From Guptibacillus hwajinpoensis (GTDB lineage Bacteria > Bacillota > Bacilli > Bacillales > Guptibacillaceae): 64,000 bases of DNA. Shown here one piece after another: positions 25,344 through 34,494 of this stretch; positions within the stretch are counted from its first letter, which is position 1, and the number at the start of each line of letters is the position of its first letter. The notes under the pieces are model-generated. The model did no database searches. It was not told where the DNA came from and saw only the letters and a list, made by a program, of their open reading frames with translations. Both the position numbers and the translations under genes were made by a program. The DNA is taken from NCBI RefSeq assembly GCF_020171785.1, contig NZ_JAIVAE010000003.1, positions 496,001 to 560,000 on the forward strand, written 5' to 3'.

Positions 25344-26293
25344 GATGTTGCCCTTCCCCTCACTTCCACCGGCACCTCGACTTGAGTAAGGATCTCTTGA
25401 AGCACAGCTTGTTTCGTCTTACGCATCGCTCCTTCCATCGTTAAGACTAGACGATGACTGAGAACATAAGGCGCAACGAACTGAATATCTTCGGGAGTAA
25501 CAAATGATCTTCCTTCAATGAATGCTTTTCCCTGTGCTGCTTTCATAAAGGCAATGGTTCCTCGTGGACTTACGCCAACACTTATGTACTCTCCGCTTCT
25601 CGTCGCTTGGACGATACTTAAAAGATAATCCTCAATCACTTCAGAAAGCTCCACTCGCTTCACTTCTTTTTGAAATAATTCAATTTCTCCATCTTCAAAA
25701 ACCGACTTCAAATCATCGAATGGATTTTGAAGCCTCATCATTTGAATCATTCGTTTTTCTTCTATCTGTGTTGGATATCCGCTTTGCATCTGCATAAAGA
25801 AACGATCCATTTGGGCTTCAGGTAATGAAAAAGTTCCCTGTGATTCGAGGGGATTTTGCGTTGCGATTACGATAAAAGGCGTCGGAAGTTTGAGCGTTGT
25901 TCCTTCAATGGTTACCTGCTTTTCTTCCATTACTTCTAGTAAACTCGACTGCGTTCGAGGCGTTGCTCGGTTGATTTCATCAGCTAGCAATACGTTCGTC
26001 ACAACTGGTCCTGGACGCAATTCAAAATCTTGCTTTTTTGGATTAAAAAATTGAATACCTGTCACATCACCTGGTAAAACATCTGGAGTAAACTGAATTC
26101 TTTTAAATTGCCCACCTAGTAAAACAGCCATCGATTTAGCTAAAAGGGTTTTTCCAGTCCCGGGAACATCTTCCAGCAACACATTACCATTATTTAATAA
26201 AGAAATCATCACCAGCTCAATCGTTTTTTTCTTTCCGATTAGAACTTTTTGCATCTCATGTTGGACAAGCTTCATCTTTTCAACAATAGTCAT
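25340..26293 (-). CDS. MoxR-family AAA+ ATPase
   Basis: A 317-residue AAA+ ATPase of the MoxR group, thought to act as a chaperone for maturation of partner complexes. Walker A is LLEDVPGTGKTLLAKS at about residues 39-54, Walker B LLADEINRA near 106, and the sensor segment ATQNPLESQGTFSLPEAQMDRF near 146. The C-terminal lid carries SPRGT and the EGRSFVTPEDI motif. It is the first gene of the three-gene operon. It resembles B. subtilis YeaC. Confidence 0.9.
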   Translation of the reverse strand: MTIVEKMKLVQHEMQKVLIGKKKTIELVMISLLNNGNVLLEDVPGTGKTLLAKSMAVLLGGQFKRIQFTPDVLPGDVTGIQFFNPKKQDFELRPGPVVTNVLLADEINRATPRTQSSLLEVMEEKQVTIEGTTLKLPTPFIVIATQNPLESQGTFSLPEAQMDRFFMQMQSGYPTQIEEKRMIQMMRLQNPFDDLKSVFEDGEIELFQKEVKRVELSEVIEDYLLSIVQATRSGEYISVGVSPRGTIAFMKAAQGKAFIEGRSFVTPEDIQFVAPYVLSHRLVLTMEGAMRKTKQAVLQEILTQVEVPVEVRGRATS

Positions 26294-26327
26294 ATTAGCA
26301 ACCCCTTTTTAGGTGGTGTGATATCGA

Positions 26328-27608
26328 TTAATCCTTATCTTGCTTATACTTCCAGAGGAAATCACGATCTAAACTTGTACCACGCCTTTTCTCATCTCTT
26401 AACTTATGACTCCCATCCTTACCGAGTTGATTTCCTTTAAGAAGAGCTCCCTCGCCATATTTGGATCGGATTGAACCAATCGTATTCTGAAGATTGTGTC
26501 GTTTTGAATCCGCTTCAAAAGAAAATAAATCAAGCTGAACAGTGGCCTCGTTTCGATCAACTAGCTGCTGTCCTGTTACGCCAAGTAAGCGAATCGGCTG
26601 CCCTGACCAATTCTTCTCAAAGAGAGCTTGAGCAGCTTCAAGAATGTCCGCAGACTGAGATATTGGATTTTGAAGTTTTCTACTTCTAGTAACGGTTGTT
26701 CGATCACTGTAACGTATCGTTAGCTGAATATTAAAACTAAGAACGTTCTTTTTGGCCATCCGCTTAGCTACGGAATCAGATAAATTTGTGAGTGCGGTAT
26801 GAATACGGTGATGATCAATAAGATCTTCCGGAAACGTAGTGGAATTGCCAACACTTTTAAATTCATCTATCGCATCTGGATTAACGGGGCGGTTGTCTCG
26901 TCCGTTGGCACGCTCATGTAACCTTCTTCCATTAATGCCTAGCTTCATTTCAAGTTGTAGAGGATTCGCATGAGCTAGATCGTGAATGGTTTTAATTTCT
27001 AGCTCAAGTAATTTCTCTTTTGTTTTCTTTCCTACCCCATGCATTTCCCCAACATCAAGTGGCCAGAGCAATTGATCTAACTCTCGTTTACGAAGAATGG
27101 TAATCCCTAAAGGCTTTTTCATATCAGATGCCATCTTTGCTAAAAATTTATTTGGTGCAATTCCAATACTACAAGGGATGCCAATTTCAGCATGAATACG
27201 ATTTTGAATTTCCTCCGCTATTTCAATAGGATTCCGATGTCCACAATCTTCTGTTATATCTAAATACCCTTCATCAATGGAAACTGGCTGAACGAGTGGC
27301 GTGTAGGTTTCTAATAGTTCAAAAATTTGGAGAGAGGTTTGTCGGTAAAGTGGAAAATTAGGCGGCATAATGAGAAGTTCAGGACAGTGCTTTTTGGCTT
27401 CCCAAACCGGCATAGTTGTTTTGACACCTTTCTTTCTCGCTTCATAGCTACTCGTTACCACAATACCTCGCCTTTCCTCTACATTCCCGGCAATAGCAAG
27501 AGGTTTTCCTCGAAGTTTTGGGTTATGAGCGACTTCGACAGAAGCGTAAAAACTGTTCATATCCACATGAAAAATAATTCTTCCTCTTCCCTTTGTACTA
27601 AGGTCCAT
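26328..27608 (-). CDS. dinB: DNA polymerase IV (Y family)
   Basis: A 426-residue translesion polymerase. The catalytic residues sit in HVDMNSFYASVE (first Asp) and QPVSIDEGYLDIT (Asp-Glu). The helix-hairpin-helix is GVGKKTKEKLLEL, and the little finger follows. A probable clamp-binding motif QLDLFSF lies near the C-terminus. The frame extends to 27662, but AAGGAG lies eight bases before the ATG at 27608, giving a length near the 414 residues of B. subtilis PolY1 (YqjH). No LexA box was found upstream. Confidence 0.92.
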   Translation of the reverse strand: MDLSTKGRGRIIFHVDMNSFYASVEVAHNPKLRGKPLAIAGNVEERRGIVVTSSYEARKKGVKTTMPVWEAKKHCPELLIMPPNFPLYRQTSLQIFELLETYTPLVQPVSIDEGYLDITEDCGHRNPIEIAEEIQNRIHAEIGIPCSIGIAPNKFLAKMASDMKKPLGITILRKRELDQLLWPLDVGEMHGVGKKTKEKLLELEIKTIHDLAHANPLQLEMKLGINGRRLHERANGRDNRPVNPDAIDEFKSVGNSTTFPEDLIDHHRIHTALTNLSDSVAKRMAKKNVLSFNIQLTIRYSDRTTVTRSRKLQNPISQSADILEAAQALFEKNWSGQPIRLLGVTGQQLVDRNEATVQLDLFSFEADSKRHNLQNTIGSIRSKYGEGALLKGNQLGKDGSHKLRDEKRRGTSLDRDFLWKYKQDKD

Positions 27609-27664
27609 TCCATCCATCTCCTTAAAGCCCTCTATCGAAACCGTTGCGTTTCCCCCACTCATGC

Positions 27665-27692
27665 TAAAAAGACAGGAGAGGTCTCCTGTCTC
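27665..27692 (-). terminator. Terminator after the MarR-like gene
   Basis: AGACAGGAGA and its complement form a near loopless stem followed by TTTTT on the minus strand. Confidence 0.85.
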
Positions 27693-28179
27693 ACGTGGTG
27701 AGTGCTTGCTTTCGTTCTATCCATTTCACAAATTCACTACCGTGAAAATGCTGGTTGAATTCCATTTGAAATTCGTACATCGCATCTAGAAATTCAGCAT
27801 TTTCAGCTGATTTTGAGCGATACTCATCTAAGTAATTCATGACCGCATAGGAATACTGTGTACTAGCTTCCACTTTATGGTGACCTTCTTCCGTTAAGGT
27901 CACGTATGATACGCGCCGGTCGTTCGCTTTCTTATCAAGTTTGACAAACAGTTTGTTTTTCAAACGTTTTAACACCTGCATAACTGTTGATACGTCCCAA
28001 AGCCCAATTTCTGAAACTCTTGTAATGGTAACTTCTTCTTCCAAATAAACAATCCACATCACATGCTGTTCGGCTTGAGTTAATCCAATTTCTCTCGCAT
28101 TTTTTTGCCATTCATTTTCCAGTACTTTATAAGTTCCTCGCATATAATTCATCAGTTTATGAGTTTGAATAGAGTCCAT
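27691..28179 (-). CDS. MarR-family regulator, ScoC/Hpr-like
   Basis: A 162-residue winged-helix repressor. The N-terminal half resembles B. subtilis ScoC (Hpr): the EWQKNAREIGLTQAEQHVMW helix, then ITRVSEIGLWDVSTVMQVLKRL as the recognition helix, and the wing KKANDRRVSYVTLTEEG. ScoC represses protease and peptide-transport genes in the transition to stationary phase. This protein is shorter than ScoC (about 200 residues), so it may be a paralogue with other targets. It stands alone with its own terminator. Confidence 0.78.
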   Translation of the reverse strand: MDSIQTHKLMNYMRGTYKVLENEWQKNAREIGLTQAEQHVMWIVYLEEEVTITRVSEIGLWDVSTVMQVLKRLKNKLFVKLDKKANDRRVSYVTLTEEGHHKVEASTQYSYAVMNYLDEYRSKSAENAEFLDAMYEFQMEFNQHFHGSEFVKWIERKQALTT

Positions 28180-28264
28180 TTTAACACCGCTTCCACTTCA
28201 ATAATTATAATCATACCGTTCTATTTTAACATAATATAGAAGCAGTGCCACAAAGGTGGATGTA

Positions 28265-28303
28265 ACAAAAAAGAGAACATTGCCGAAAATCGACAATGTT
28301 CTA
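28265..28303 (-). terminator. Terminator after the M20/PepT-like gene
   Basis: AGAACATTG and its complement with an 11-base loop, then CTCTTTTTTG on the minus strand. Confidence 0.85.
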
Positions 28304-28317
28304 AACGTTTTTTAAAC

Positions 28318-29439
28318 TTAAGCGTTGGCAACTTCTTTAATGATCGAAACCACTGCTTCAGATACCTTTACAAGCTCTTTTACAGGCATGCGTTCATTCG
28401 TTGTATGAATTTCTTCGTAACCAACTGCAAGATTGACTGTAGGAATACCATGCCCAGCAATCACATTGGCATCACTTCCACCACCGCTAGTTAATAGCTC
28501 AGGAGAACGGCCAATCTTTTCCATTGCTTTTTTTGCTACTTCAACGACATAGTCACCATCATTGAACTTGAAACCAGGGTACATCACCTTAATATCAAGA
28601 TCTACGGACCCACCCATTTCTGAAGCCGTTTTTTCGAAAGCCTGTTTCATTTTCTCTACTTGCGCTTCCATTTTCTCAGGAACGAGTGAGCGTGCTTCAG
28701 CTAGCACTTCTACATGATCACAAACAATGTTTGTTTGAGAACCACCTTCAAACCGACCGATATTCGCTGTTGTTTCATCGTCAAGTCGACCAAGCGGCAT
28801 TTTCGCGATTGATTTGGCTGCCATTGTGATCGCTGAAACGCCTTTTTCAGGTGCAACACCAGCATGAGCTGTTTTACCATAAATGGTTGCTTTTATTTTC
28901 GCTTGCGTAGGAGCAGCGGTAATGATTTTTCCGACTTCACCATCACTATCAAGCGCATAACCGAATTTGGCGATTAGCTTTTCAGGATCAAGAACTTTTG
29001 CACCTTGAAGCCCTGATTCTTCTCCAACGGTAATAATAAACTGAATCGTTCCATGCTCAATGTTTTGTTCTTTTAATACGCGAATGGCTTCAAACATAGC
29101 CGCTAAACCTGTTTTATCATCGGCTCCAAGGATCGTTGTTCCATCGGTTACCACATACCCATCTTTGATGGATGGCTTAACGCCCTTACCTGGCACTACT
29201 GTATCCATATGAGAAGTAAAGTAAATCGGGTCTGCTTTGTCAACGTTCCCTTTAAGCGTGCAGATTAAGTTCCCTGCCTCATGATCTGTCTTATCTGCAG
29301 CATCATCTTCTTCTACTTCCACACCAAGCGATGTGAATTTCTCCTTTAAAATGGCAGCAATTTTCTTCTCGTGTTTCGTTTCAGAATCAATTTGAACCAA
29401 CTCTAAAAATTCGTCTACTAGTCTTTGTTCATTAATCAT
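28318..29439 (-). CDS. yqjE: M20/M42-type peptidase, PepT-like (YqjE)
   Basis: A 373-residue di-zinc aminopeptidase of the tripeptidase T-like group. The metal and catalytic residues are visible in FTSHMDTVVPG, ILGADDKTGLAAM and TVGEESGLQGAKVL. A dimerisation insert (KTAHAGVAPEKGVSAI) is followed by TSGGGSDANVI and the C-terminal histidine in YEEIHTTNE. It lies 26 bases after the carboxyltransferase gene on the same strand, so it is co-transcribed as the last gene of the methylmalonyl-CoA operon. B. subtilis yqjE also lies by yqjD. The peptide substrate is unknown. Confidence 0.88.
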   Translation of the reverse strand: MINEQRLVDEFLELVQIDSETKHEKKIAAILKEKFTSLGVEVEEDDAADKTDHEAGNLICTLKGNVDKADPIYFTSHMDTVVPGKGVKPSIKDGYVVTDGTTILGADDKTGLAAMFEAIRVLKEQNIEHGTIQFIITVGEESGLQGAKVLDPEKLIAKFGYALDSDGEVGKIITAAPTQAKIKATIYGKTAHAGVAPEKGVSAITMAAKSIAKMPLGRLDDETTANIGRFEGGSQTNIVCDHVEVLAEARSLVPEKMEAQVEKMKQAFEKTASEMGGSVDLDIKVMYPGFKFNDGDYVVEVAKKAMEKIGRSPELLTSGGGSDANVIAGHGIPTVNLAVGYEEIHTTNERMPVKELVKVSEAVVSIIKEVANA

Positions 29440-29465
29440 GTTGTTTGTGCCTCCTAGAAATCGGT

Positions 29466-31013
29466 TTAAAGCGGGATATTGCCGTGTTTCTTCTTAGGGC
29501 GTTCTTCGTGCTTATTCCGCATCATTTCGAGCGCTTCAATCAGTTTCTTCCTCGTTTCTCTTGGATCGATGACGTCATCAACCATTCCACGTGAAGCAGC
29601 TATGTATGGGTTCGCGAACTTCTCACGATATTCTTCAATCTTTGCAGCTCTTGTTGCTTCCGGATCTTCACTCTCATTAATTTCTCTTGCAAAAATCACA
29701 TTTGCTGCACCTTCCGGGCCCATTACGGCAATTTCAGCATTTGGCCATGCATACACGAGATCGGCTCCAATGGATTTAGAATTTAAAGCGACATATGCGC
29801 CACCGTATGCTTTCCTTAGGATAACCGTAATTTTGGGTACGGTCGCTTCTGAATAGGAATAAAGAATTTTAGCTCCATGGCGGATAATACCTCCATGCTC
29901 CTGTTTAATACCCGGGAAAAACCCCGTAACATCTTCAAACGTAATTAATGGAATATTAAAAGAATCACAGAACCGAATAAAGCGCGCAAGCTTGTCAGAT
30001 GAATCAATGTCGAGTCCACCAGCCATAACTTTTGGCTGATTGCAGACCATTCCTACCGTCTCACCTTTTATTCTTGCAAAACCAACAACAATGTTTTTCG
30101 CAAAATATTTTTGTACTTCAAGAAATGAGTCTTTATCTACTACTGCATCAATCACCGTTCTAACGTCATATGGCCTGGTCGCATCAAATGGAACAATGTC
30201 AGCAAGATCTGCACAGAAATCGTCACGTTCTTCACTTTTAATGATGGGACTCTTTTCTTCATTATTTGATGGTAAATAACGAATCAAATCACGAACGCTT
30301 GTGAGAACCTCTTCTTCTGTTTTACCTGTAAAATGAGCATTACCACTTTTAGAACGATGGACTTTCGCACCACCAAGGTCTTCTGCAGTAATCTTCTCAC
30401 GTGTAACCGTTTCAATGACTTTAGGTCCAGTTATAAACATCTGACTCGTATCTTCTACCATAAACACAAAATCTGTAATTGCAGGGGAATAAACAGCTCC
30501 GCCTGCACATGGCCCCATAATCACCGAAATTTGTGGAATCACACCAGAATAGATGGAGTTACGATAAAAAATGTGTCCATACCCATCCAATGATACCACA
30601 CCTTCTTGAATTCTCGCACCTCCAGAGTCGTTCAAACCAATAATTGGCGCACCATTACGCGCTGCAAGATCCATAACGTGGGCTACTTTTTTGGCATGCA
30701 TTTCACCTAGCGCTCCGCCAAAAACAGTAAAATCTTGCGCAAATAGGTAAATAGGACGGCCATGCACCTTTCCATAACCGGTGACCACACCTTCACCCGG
30801 CGCTTTTACATCTCCCATTCCAAAATCTTGAGATCGATGTTCAATAAACGAATTAAGTTCAACAAACGTACCCGGGTCAACGAGTAAATCAATTCGTTCT
30901 CGAGCCGTTAACTTTCCTTTCTCATGCTGTTTGTTAATTCGTTCATCCCCACCTCCAAGCTCTACTTCCCTCCGTCGATCATACAATTCATTGATTTTAT
31001 CATACATATCCAT
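29466..31013 (-). CDS. yqjD: Acyl-CoA carboxylase beta subunit (propionyl-CoA carboxyltransferase)
   Basis: A 515-residue carboxyltransferase of the crotonase fold, PccB-like. It opens with YDRRREVELGGGDERINKQHEKG, and the acyl-CoA oxyanion segment AGGAVYSPAITDF and the biotin-side GGAYVALNSKSIGAD and GPEGAANVIF are intact. It carboxylates propionyl-CoA to methylmalonyl-CoA with a biotinylated partner, or may run in reverse as a decarboxylase. No biotin carboxylase or carrier gene lies in this operon, so the partner must come from elsewhere. The start ATG overlaps the upstream stop by one base, behind a strong GGAGG. Confidence 0.9.
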   Translation of the reverse strand: MDMYDKINELYDRRREVELGGGDERINKQHEKGKLTARERIDLLVDPGTFVELNSFIEHRSQDFGMGDVKAPGEGVVTGYGKVHGRPIYLFAQDFTVFGGALGEMHAKKVAHVMDLAARNGAPIIGLNDSGGARIQEGVVSLDGYGHIFYRNSIYSGVIPQISVIMGPCAGGAVYSPAITDFVFMVEDTSQMFITGPKVIETVTREKITAEDLGGAKVHRSKSGNAHFTGKTEEEVLTSVRDLIRYLPSNNEEKSPIIKSEERDDFCADLADIVPFDATRPYDVRTVIDAVVDKDSFLEVQKYFAKNIVVGFARIKGETVGMVCNQPKVMAGGLDIDSSDKLARFIRFCDSFNIPLITFEDVTGFFPGIKQEHGGIIRHGAKILYSYSEATVPKITVILRKAYGGAYVALNSKSIGADLVYAWPNAEIAVMGPEGAANVIFAREINESEDPEATRAAKIEEYREKFANPYIAASRGMVDDVIDPRETRKKLIEALEMMRNKHEERPKKKHGNIPL

Positions 31014-31849
31014 TATTCTGCCTCCTTCGAAGGTTTATCACAAAGTTCATACAGAACCCCTCTTGCTGATTTAGGATGCAGAAATGCAATATTCGCTCCA
31101 CCAGCACCTTTAACAGGCGTTTCATGAATAAGTTTCACACCGTTTTCAGAAAGTTCACGTAGCCTGTCTTCAATTCGATCGTCTGCAAGTGCGATGTGAT
31201 GAATTCCTTCGCCTCTTTTATTAATAAATGAAGCAATCGGACTTGATTCTCCAATAGGCTCTAGAAGTTCTATTCTAGACTCACCGATTTTCATAAAAGC
31301 CACTTTCACCCCTTCTGAAACAACTTCTTCGATTGCCTCTAGTTTCAAATGAAGCTGGTTCACATAAAAAGGGAGTGCCTCTTCTAGAGAAGATACTGCA
31401 ATTCCGATGTGATCAATTTTTTTAGGAGGTTCTTTAATGGATTGATCGATTCCGTCTCGCTCGTACACTGCTTTTTCGATAAAAACAGCTGTATCTTTAG
31501 TTGGCGTACCTGGCGTAAATACCTTTTGAATTCCTTTTGATTCTAAGAATGGGATATCTTCCCATGGAATAACTCCGCCTCCCACAACGATAATATCCCC
31601 CGCATTGCGCTGTTCTAGCAGTGAAACAATTTCAGGGAATAGTTCATTATGTGCACCTGATAAGCAAGATAAGCCAATCGCATCCACATCTTCTTGGATT
31701 GCAGCTGTGACGATTTGTTGGGGCGTTTGCCTTAAACCCGTATAGATTACTTCCATTCCATAATCACGAAGGGCCTGGGCGATTACAAGAGCGCCTCTAT
31801 CATGACCATCAAGACCTGGCTTTGCAATTAAAACGCGTATCTTCTTCAT
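31013..31849 (-). CDS. Fused B12-binding domain and methylmalonyl-CoA epimerase
   Basis: A 278-residue two-domain protein. Residues 1-130 are a cobalamin-binding domain like the C-terminus of methylmalonyl-CoA mutase (KIRVLIAKPGLDGHDRG with the DxHxxG motif, then the GLSCLSGAH and VGGGVIP loops). Residues about 145-278 are a vicinal-oxygen-chelate epimerase (KIDHIGIAVSSLEEALPFY, ESRIELLEPI, GIHHIALADDR, HPKSARGVLYEL). The first half should complete the split mutase with the upstream large subunit; the second interconverts the (R)- and (S)-methylmalonyl-CoA forms. The ATG at 31849 fits GGAAAGAG and the domain edge, so the longer frame is rejected. Confidence 0.88.
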   Translation of the reverse strand: MKKIRVLIAKPGLDGHDRGALVIAQALRDYGMEVIYTGLRQTPQQIVTAAIQEDVDAIGLSCLSGAHNELFPEIVSLLEQRNAGDIIVVGGGVIPWEDIPFLESKGIQKVFTPGTPTKDTAVFIEKAVYERDGIDQSIKEPPKKIDHIGIAVSSLEEALPFYVNQLHLKLEAIEEVVSEGVKVAFMKIGESRIELLEPIGESSPIASFINKRGEGIHHIALADDRIEDRLRELSENGVKLIHETPVKGAGGANIAFLHPKSARGVLYELCDKPSKEAE

Positions 31850-31869
31850 CTCTTTCCACTCCCGTTTGT

Positions 31870-33534
31870 TTAGATTCCAGTGTATTCGCCAAATTCTTCT
31901 CGGAGTATGCCGCATATTTCACCGACTGTACAATAATCTCGTACACAATTAATAATAAGCGGCATTAAATTACTTGTGCCTTTAGCTCCCGACCTTAATT
32001 CCTCCAACCGAGCGCTCACTCGATGCTGATCTCTTGTAGTCCTTAAAGTTTCAAGCTTTTCAATTTGTTTCCGTTGAAGCTCAGGATCAATACGATGTAA
32101 TTCTGGCTTAGGTTCGTCTTCTAACTTGTATTGATTCATGCCCACGACGACTTCTTCACCACTCTCGATTTTCTTTTGCGTTTCATAAGAAGCTTGGTGA
32201 ATTTCGCGCTGCATATAGCCCTGTTCAACTGCGGACACTGCTCCGCCCATGTCATCGATCTTACGAATATAATCAAAAACATACGCTTCAAGTTGATCAG
32301 TCAAATTCTCGATAAAATAAGAGCCACCAAGGGGATCAACCGTATCGGTTACGCCGCTTTCGTTTGCAATAATCTGCTGGGTTCTTAGAGCAATTCGTGC
32401 GGAATCTTCCGTTGGTAAAGCTAACGCTTCATCTTTCGCATTTGTATGAAGGCTCTGTGTCCCTCCTAGAACAGCCGCAAGTGCTTGAATGGTCACCCGG
32501 ACGATATTGTTGTCTGGCTGTTGGGCTGTTAACGTTGATCCAGCAACTTGAGTGTGAAAACGGAGCTGCAGACTTTTCGGCTTTTTTGCACCGTACCGTT
32601 CTTTCATAATTTTAGCCCAGATTCTTCGAGCTGCTCTAAATTTCGCAACTTCTTCAAGGAATTGATTGTGCCCATTAAAAAAGAAAGCTAGCCTTGGCGC
32701 AAAATCGTCGACTTTTAATCCCGTCTCAATTGCTGCATCGACATAAGCAATACCATTCGCAATGGTAAATGCTAGTTCTTGAGCCGCAGTCGAACCCGCT
32801 TCTCGAATGTGGTAGCCAGATATACTAATCGTATTCCATCTCGGTACATACTCTGCGCAATAAGCAAAAATGTCTGTAATCAATCGCATAGATGGTTTTG
32901 GAGGAAAAATATATGTTCCCCTTGCTATATATTCTTTTAGAATGTCATTCTGGATCGTTCCAGAAATTTGTTCTTGCGATACTCCCTGTTTTTCTGCTAC
33001 GACGATGTACATCGCTAGCAATACTGATGCCGGCGCATTAATCGTCATGGACGTACTCACTTTATCAAGGGGGATATCTCGTAAAAGCGCTTCCATATCA
33101 TCGAGTGAATCAATCGCTACGCCTACTTTACCAACTTCTCCTTTTGCCATCATATCATCCGAATCATATCCAATCTGCGTTGGAAGATCGAAGGCAACGG
33201 ATAAGCCAGTTTGACCTTGATCAAGTAAATAGCGAAAGCGACGATTGGTTTCCTCAGCTGAGCCAAACCCCGCATATTGTCTCATTGTCCATGTTCTACC
33301 ACGATACATGGTTGGTTGAATCCCTCGTGTGTATGGATATTGTCCCGGTAAACCCAGTTTCTCCATGTAATGCTGATCTAAGTGATCCGGATGTCCAAGA
33401 CGGTCTATGTCAATTCCAGAGCTCGTCTTAAACGCTTCTTTTTTCTCCGGAAATTTCTCGATTAATTTTTCAGTTAGTGCTTTCCATTCCTCGAATTGAC
33501 TTTGAAAATCTTTCTTTTCTGTCTCCATCCCCAT
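31870..33534 (-). CDS. mcmA: Methylmalonyl-CoA mutase large (catalytic) subunit
   Basis: A 554-residue TIM-barrel mutase that rearranges methylmalonyl-CoA and succinyl-CoA. Substrate and active-site segments are clear: [48 protein letters not shown], the [15 protein letters not shown] stretch and [16 protein letters not shown]. It lacks a B12 domain, which the next gene supplies. The length matches archaeal-type split large subunits. The gap to the next gene is 20 bases. No meaB/ArgK GTPase gene, often found in such operons, is present here. Confidence 0.92.
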   Translation of the reverse strand: MGMETEKKDFQSQFEEWKALTEKLIEKFPEKKEAFKTSSGIDIDRLGHPDHLDQHYMEKLGLPGQYPYTRGIQPTMYRGRTWTMRQYAGFGSAEETNRRFRYLLDQGQTGLSVAFDLPTQIGYDSDDMMAKGEVGKVGVAIDSLDDMEALLRDIPLDKVSTSMTINAPASVLLAMYIVVAEKQGVSQEQISGTIQNDILKEYIARGTYIFPPKPSMRLITDIFAYCAEYVPRWNTISISGYHIREAGSTAAQELAFTIANGIAYVDAAIETGLKVDDFAPRLAFFFNGHNQFLEEVAKFRAARRIWAKIMKERYGAKKPKSLQLRFHTQVAGSTLTAQQPDNNIVRVTIQALAAVLGGTQSLHTNAKDEALALPTEDSARIALRTQQIIANESGVTDTVDPLGGSYFIENLTDQLEAYVFDYIRKIDDMGGAVSAVEQGYMQREIHQASYETQKKIESGEEVVVGMNQYKLEDEPKPELHRIDPELQRKQIEKLETLRTTRDQHRVSARLEELRSGAKGTSNLMPLIINCVRDYCTVGEICGILREEFGEYTGI

Positions 33535-33737
33535 TCCTCCCTGTTGTCTTCCTCATAATTAAATCGATTAGAAATTTAGATGTCTAACTTATATCTAATT
33601 CTGGATAAAGTAAGCGTTTTCCTCTAAAATTCGTAAAATTTGTCGAAGCACTTTCTAGTTTCATCAAGGATAGTCTTGTCCAACCTAACAAATCATTGTA
33701 AAATAACGATAGAATGCTTATTTTGGGAGGGACTCTC

Positions 33738-33830
33738 ATGCCTCGTAAAGCTACAAAGATCGTTGTTTATATTATGATTATTTCGATGCTTCTTAGTTTA
33801 TTTGCTGGAGCAACAGCGATGTTGTTTTAA
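33738..33830 (+). CDS. prli42: Stressosome-associated miniprotein Prli42
   Basis: A 30-residue peptide beginning MPRKATKIVVYIMIISM and ending GATAMLF: a short basic N-terminus, then one membrane span. The length, the basic start and the pattern (KIVVY-MLLSLFAGA) match Prli42, which anchors the stressosome to the membrane in Listeria and is conserved in Bacillaceae. GGGAGG lies eight bases before the ATG. A bidirectional terminator follows about 50 bases after the stop. Too short for most ORF callers. Confidence 0.85.
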   Translation: MPRKATKIVVYIMIISMLLSLFAGATAMLF

Positions 33831-33883
33831 TGACAACACGTTTTCAACTAGCTCATTCACAAATATAGGAAACAAAGCATAGA

Positions 33884-33917
33884 AAAGAAGAAGCTGCCAT
33901 TAGACAGCTTCTTCTTT
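33884..33917. terminator. Bidirectional terminator after prli42
   Basis: AAAGAAGAAGCTG and its complement with an eight-base loop, between the convergent prli42 and L,D-transpeptidase genes. Confidence 0.88.
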
Positions 33918-33933
33918 TTATAATCACTTTAAT

Positions 33934-34449
33934 TCAATGTGTTTCTCCTATCGCTCCAGCTTTACTTGCCAATTCATCAAAAGATTGATCGCTTGAAGTA
34001 ATTAGAATTTTAGTTCCAATTGGTATGTCATTATAAAGCAGTTCAACTTCCTCATTTAAAAGTCGAATACATCCAGCAGTTGTATATTTCCCAATTGAAT
34101 CTGGACGATTTGTTCCATGGACGCCATAAGTTCTTCCGTTTGTTCCTTTTGCATCAAAACCAATCCACCTTGTACCAAGCGGATTCTCTTTCACTCCACC
34201 TTCAATATTTTTCTTTCTGTAATAAGGATTTTCCGCCTTCACAATTACTGTAAATAGACCTTCAGGAGTCTGATCGATACTTTTACCAGTCGCTACCGAT
34301 AAAACACGCTGAACTTCATTTCCATCAATATAAGCTAGTTCGTTTACCTTCTTATTTACAATAAGAAATGGATCACCTGCATTTGGCTGAGTACCGAATG
34401 GAAAGAGAATGGATACCGATAAATACAGCGATAACATGATAGAGAACAA
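33934..34449 (-). CDS. L,D-transpeptidase (YkuD family)
   Basis: A 171-residue secreted or membrane-tethered enzyme that forms or modifies 3-3 peptidoglycan crosslinks. After a hydrophobic leader (about residues 1-18) the YkuD fold follows, with FLIVNKKVNELAYI, the TPEGLF segment, the catalytic YGVHGTNRPDSIGKY histidine and TTAGCIRLLN with the catalytic cysteine. The residue two before the cysteine, often His in SHGC, is Ala here. AAAGGAG fits a TTG at 34449 better than the GTG at 34458. No LysM or other wall-binding domain is present. Confidence 0.82.
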   Translation of the reverse strand: MFSIMLSLYLSVSILFPFGTQPNAGDPFLIVNKKVNELAYIDGNEVQRVLSVATGKSIDQTPEGLFTVIVKAENPYYRKKNIEGGVKENPLGTRWIGFDAKGTNGRTYGVHGTNRPDSIGKYTTAGCIRLLNEEVELLYNDIPIGTKILITSSDQSFDELASKAGAIGETH

Positions 34450-34494
34450 ATGTATCACTCCTTTTATTCTCTATCATGCAACCATTTATAGGAT

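Noticed and set aside
29479-29856. Plus-strand frame of 125 codons opposite yqjD
   Set aside because: It is the complement of a conserved carboxyltransferase gene; Ser/Ala-rich composition is typical of a shadow frame.
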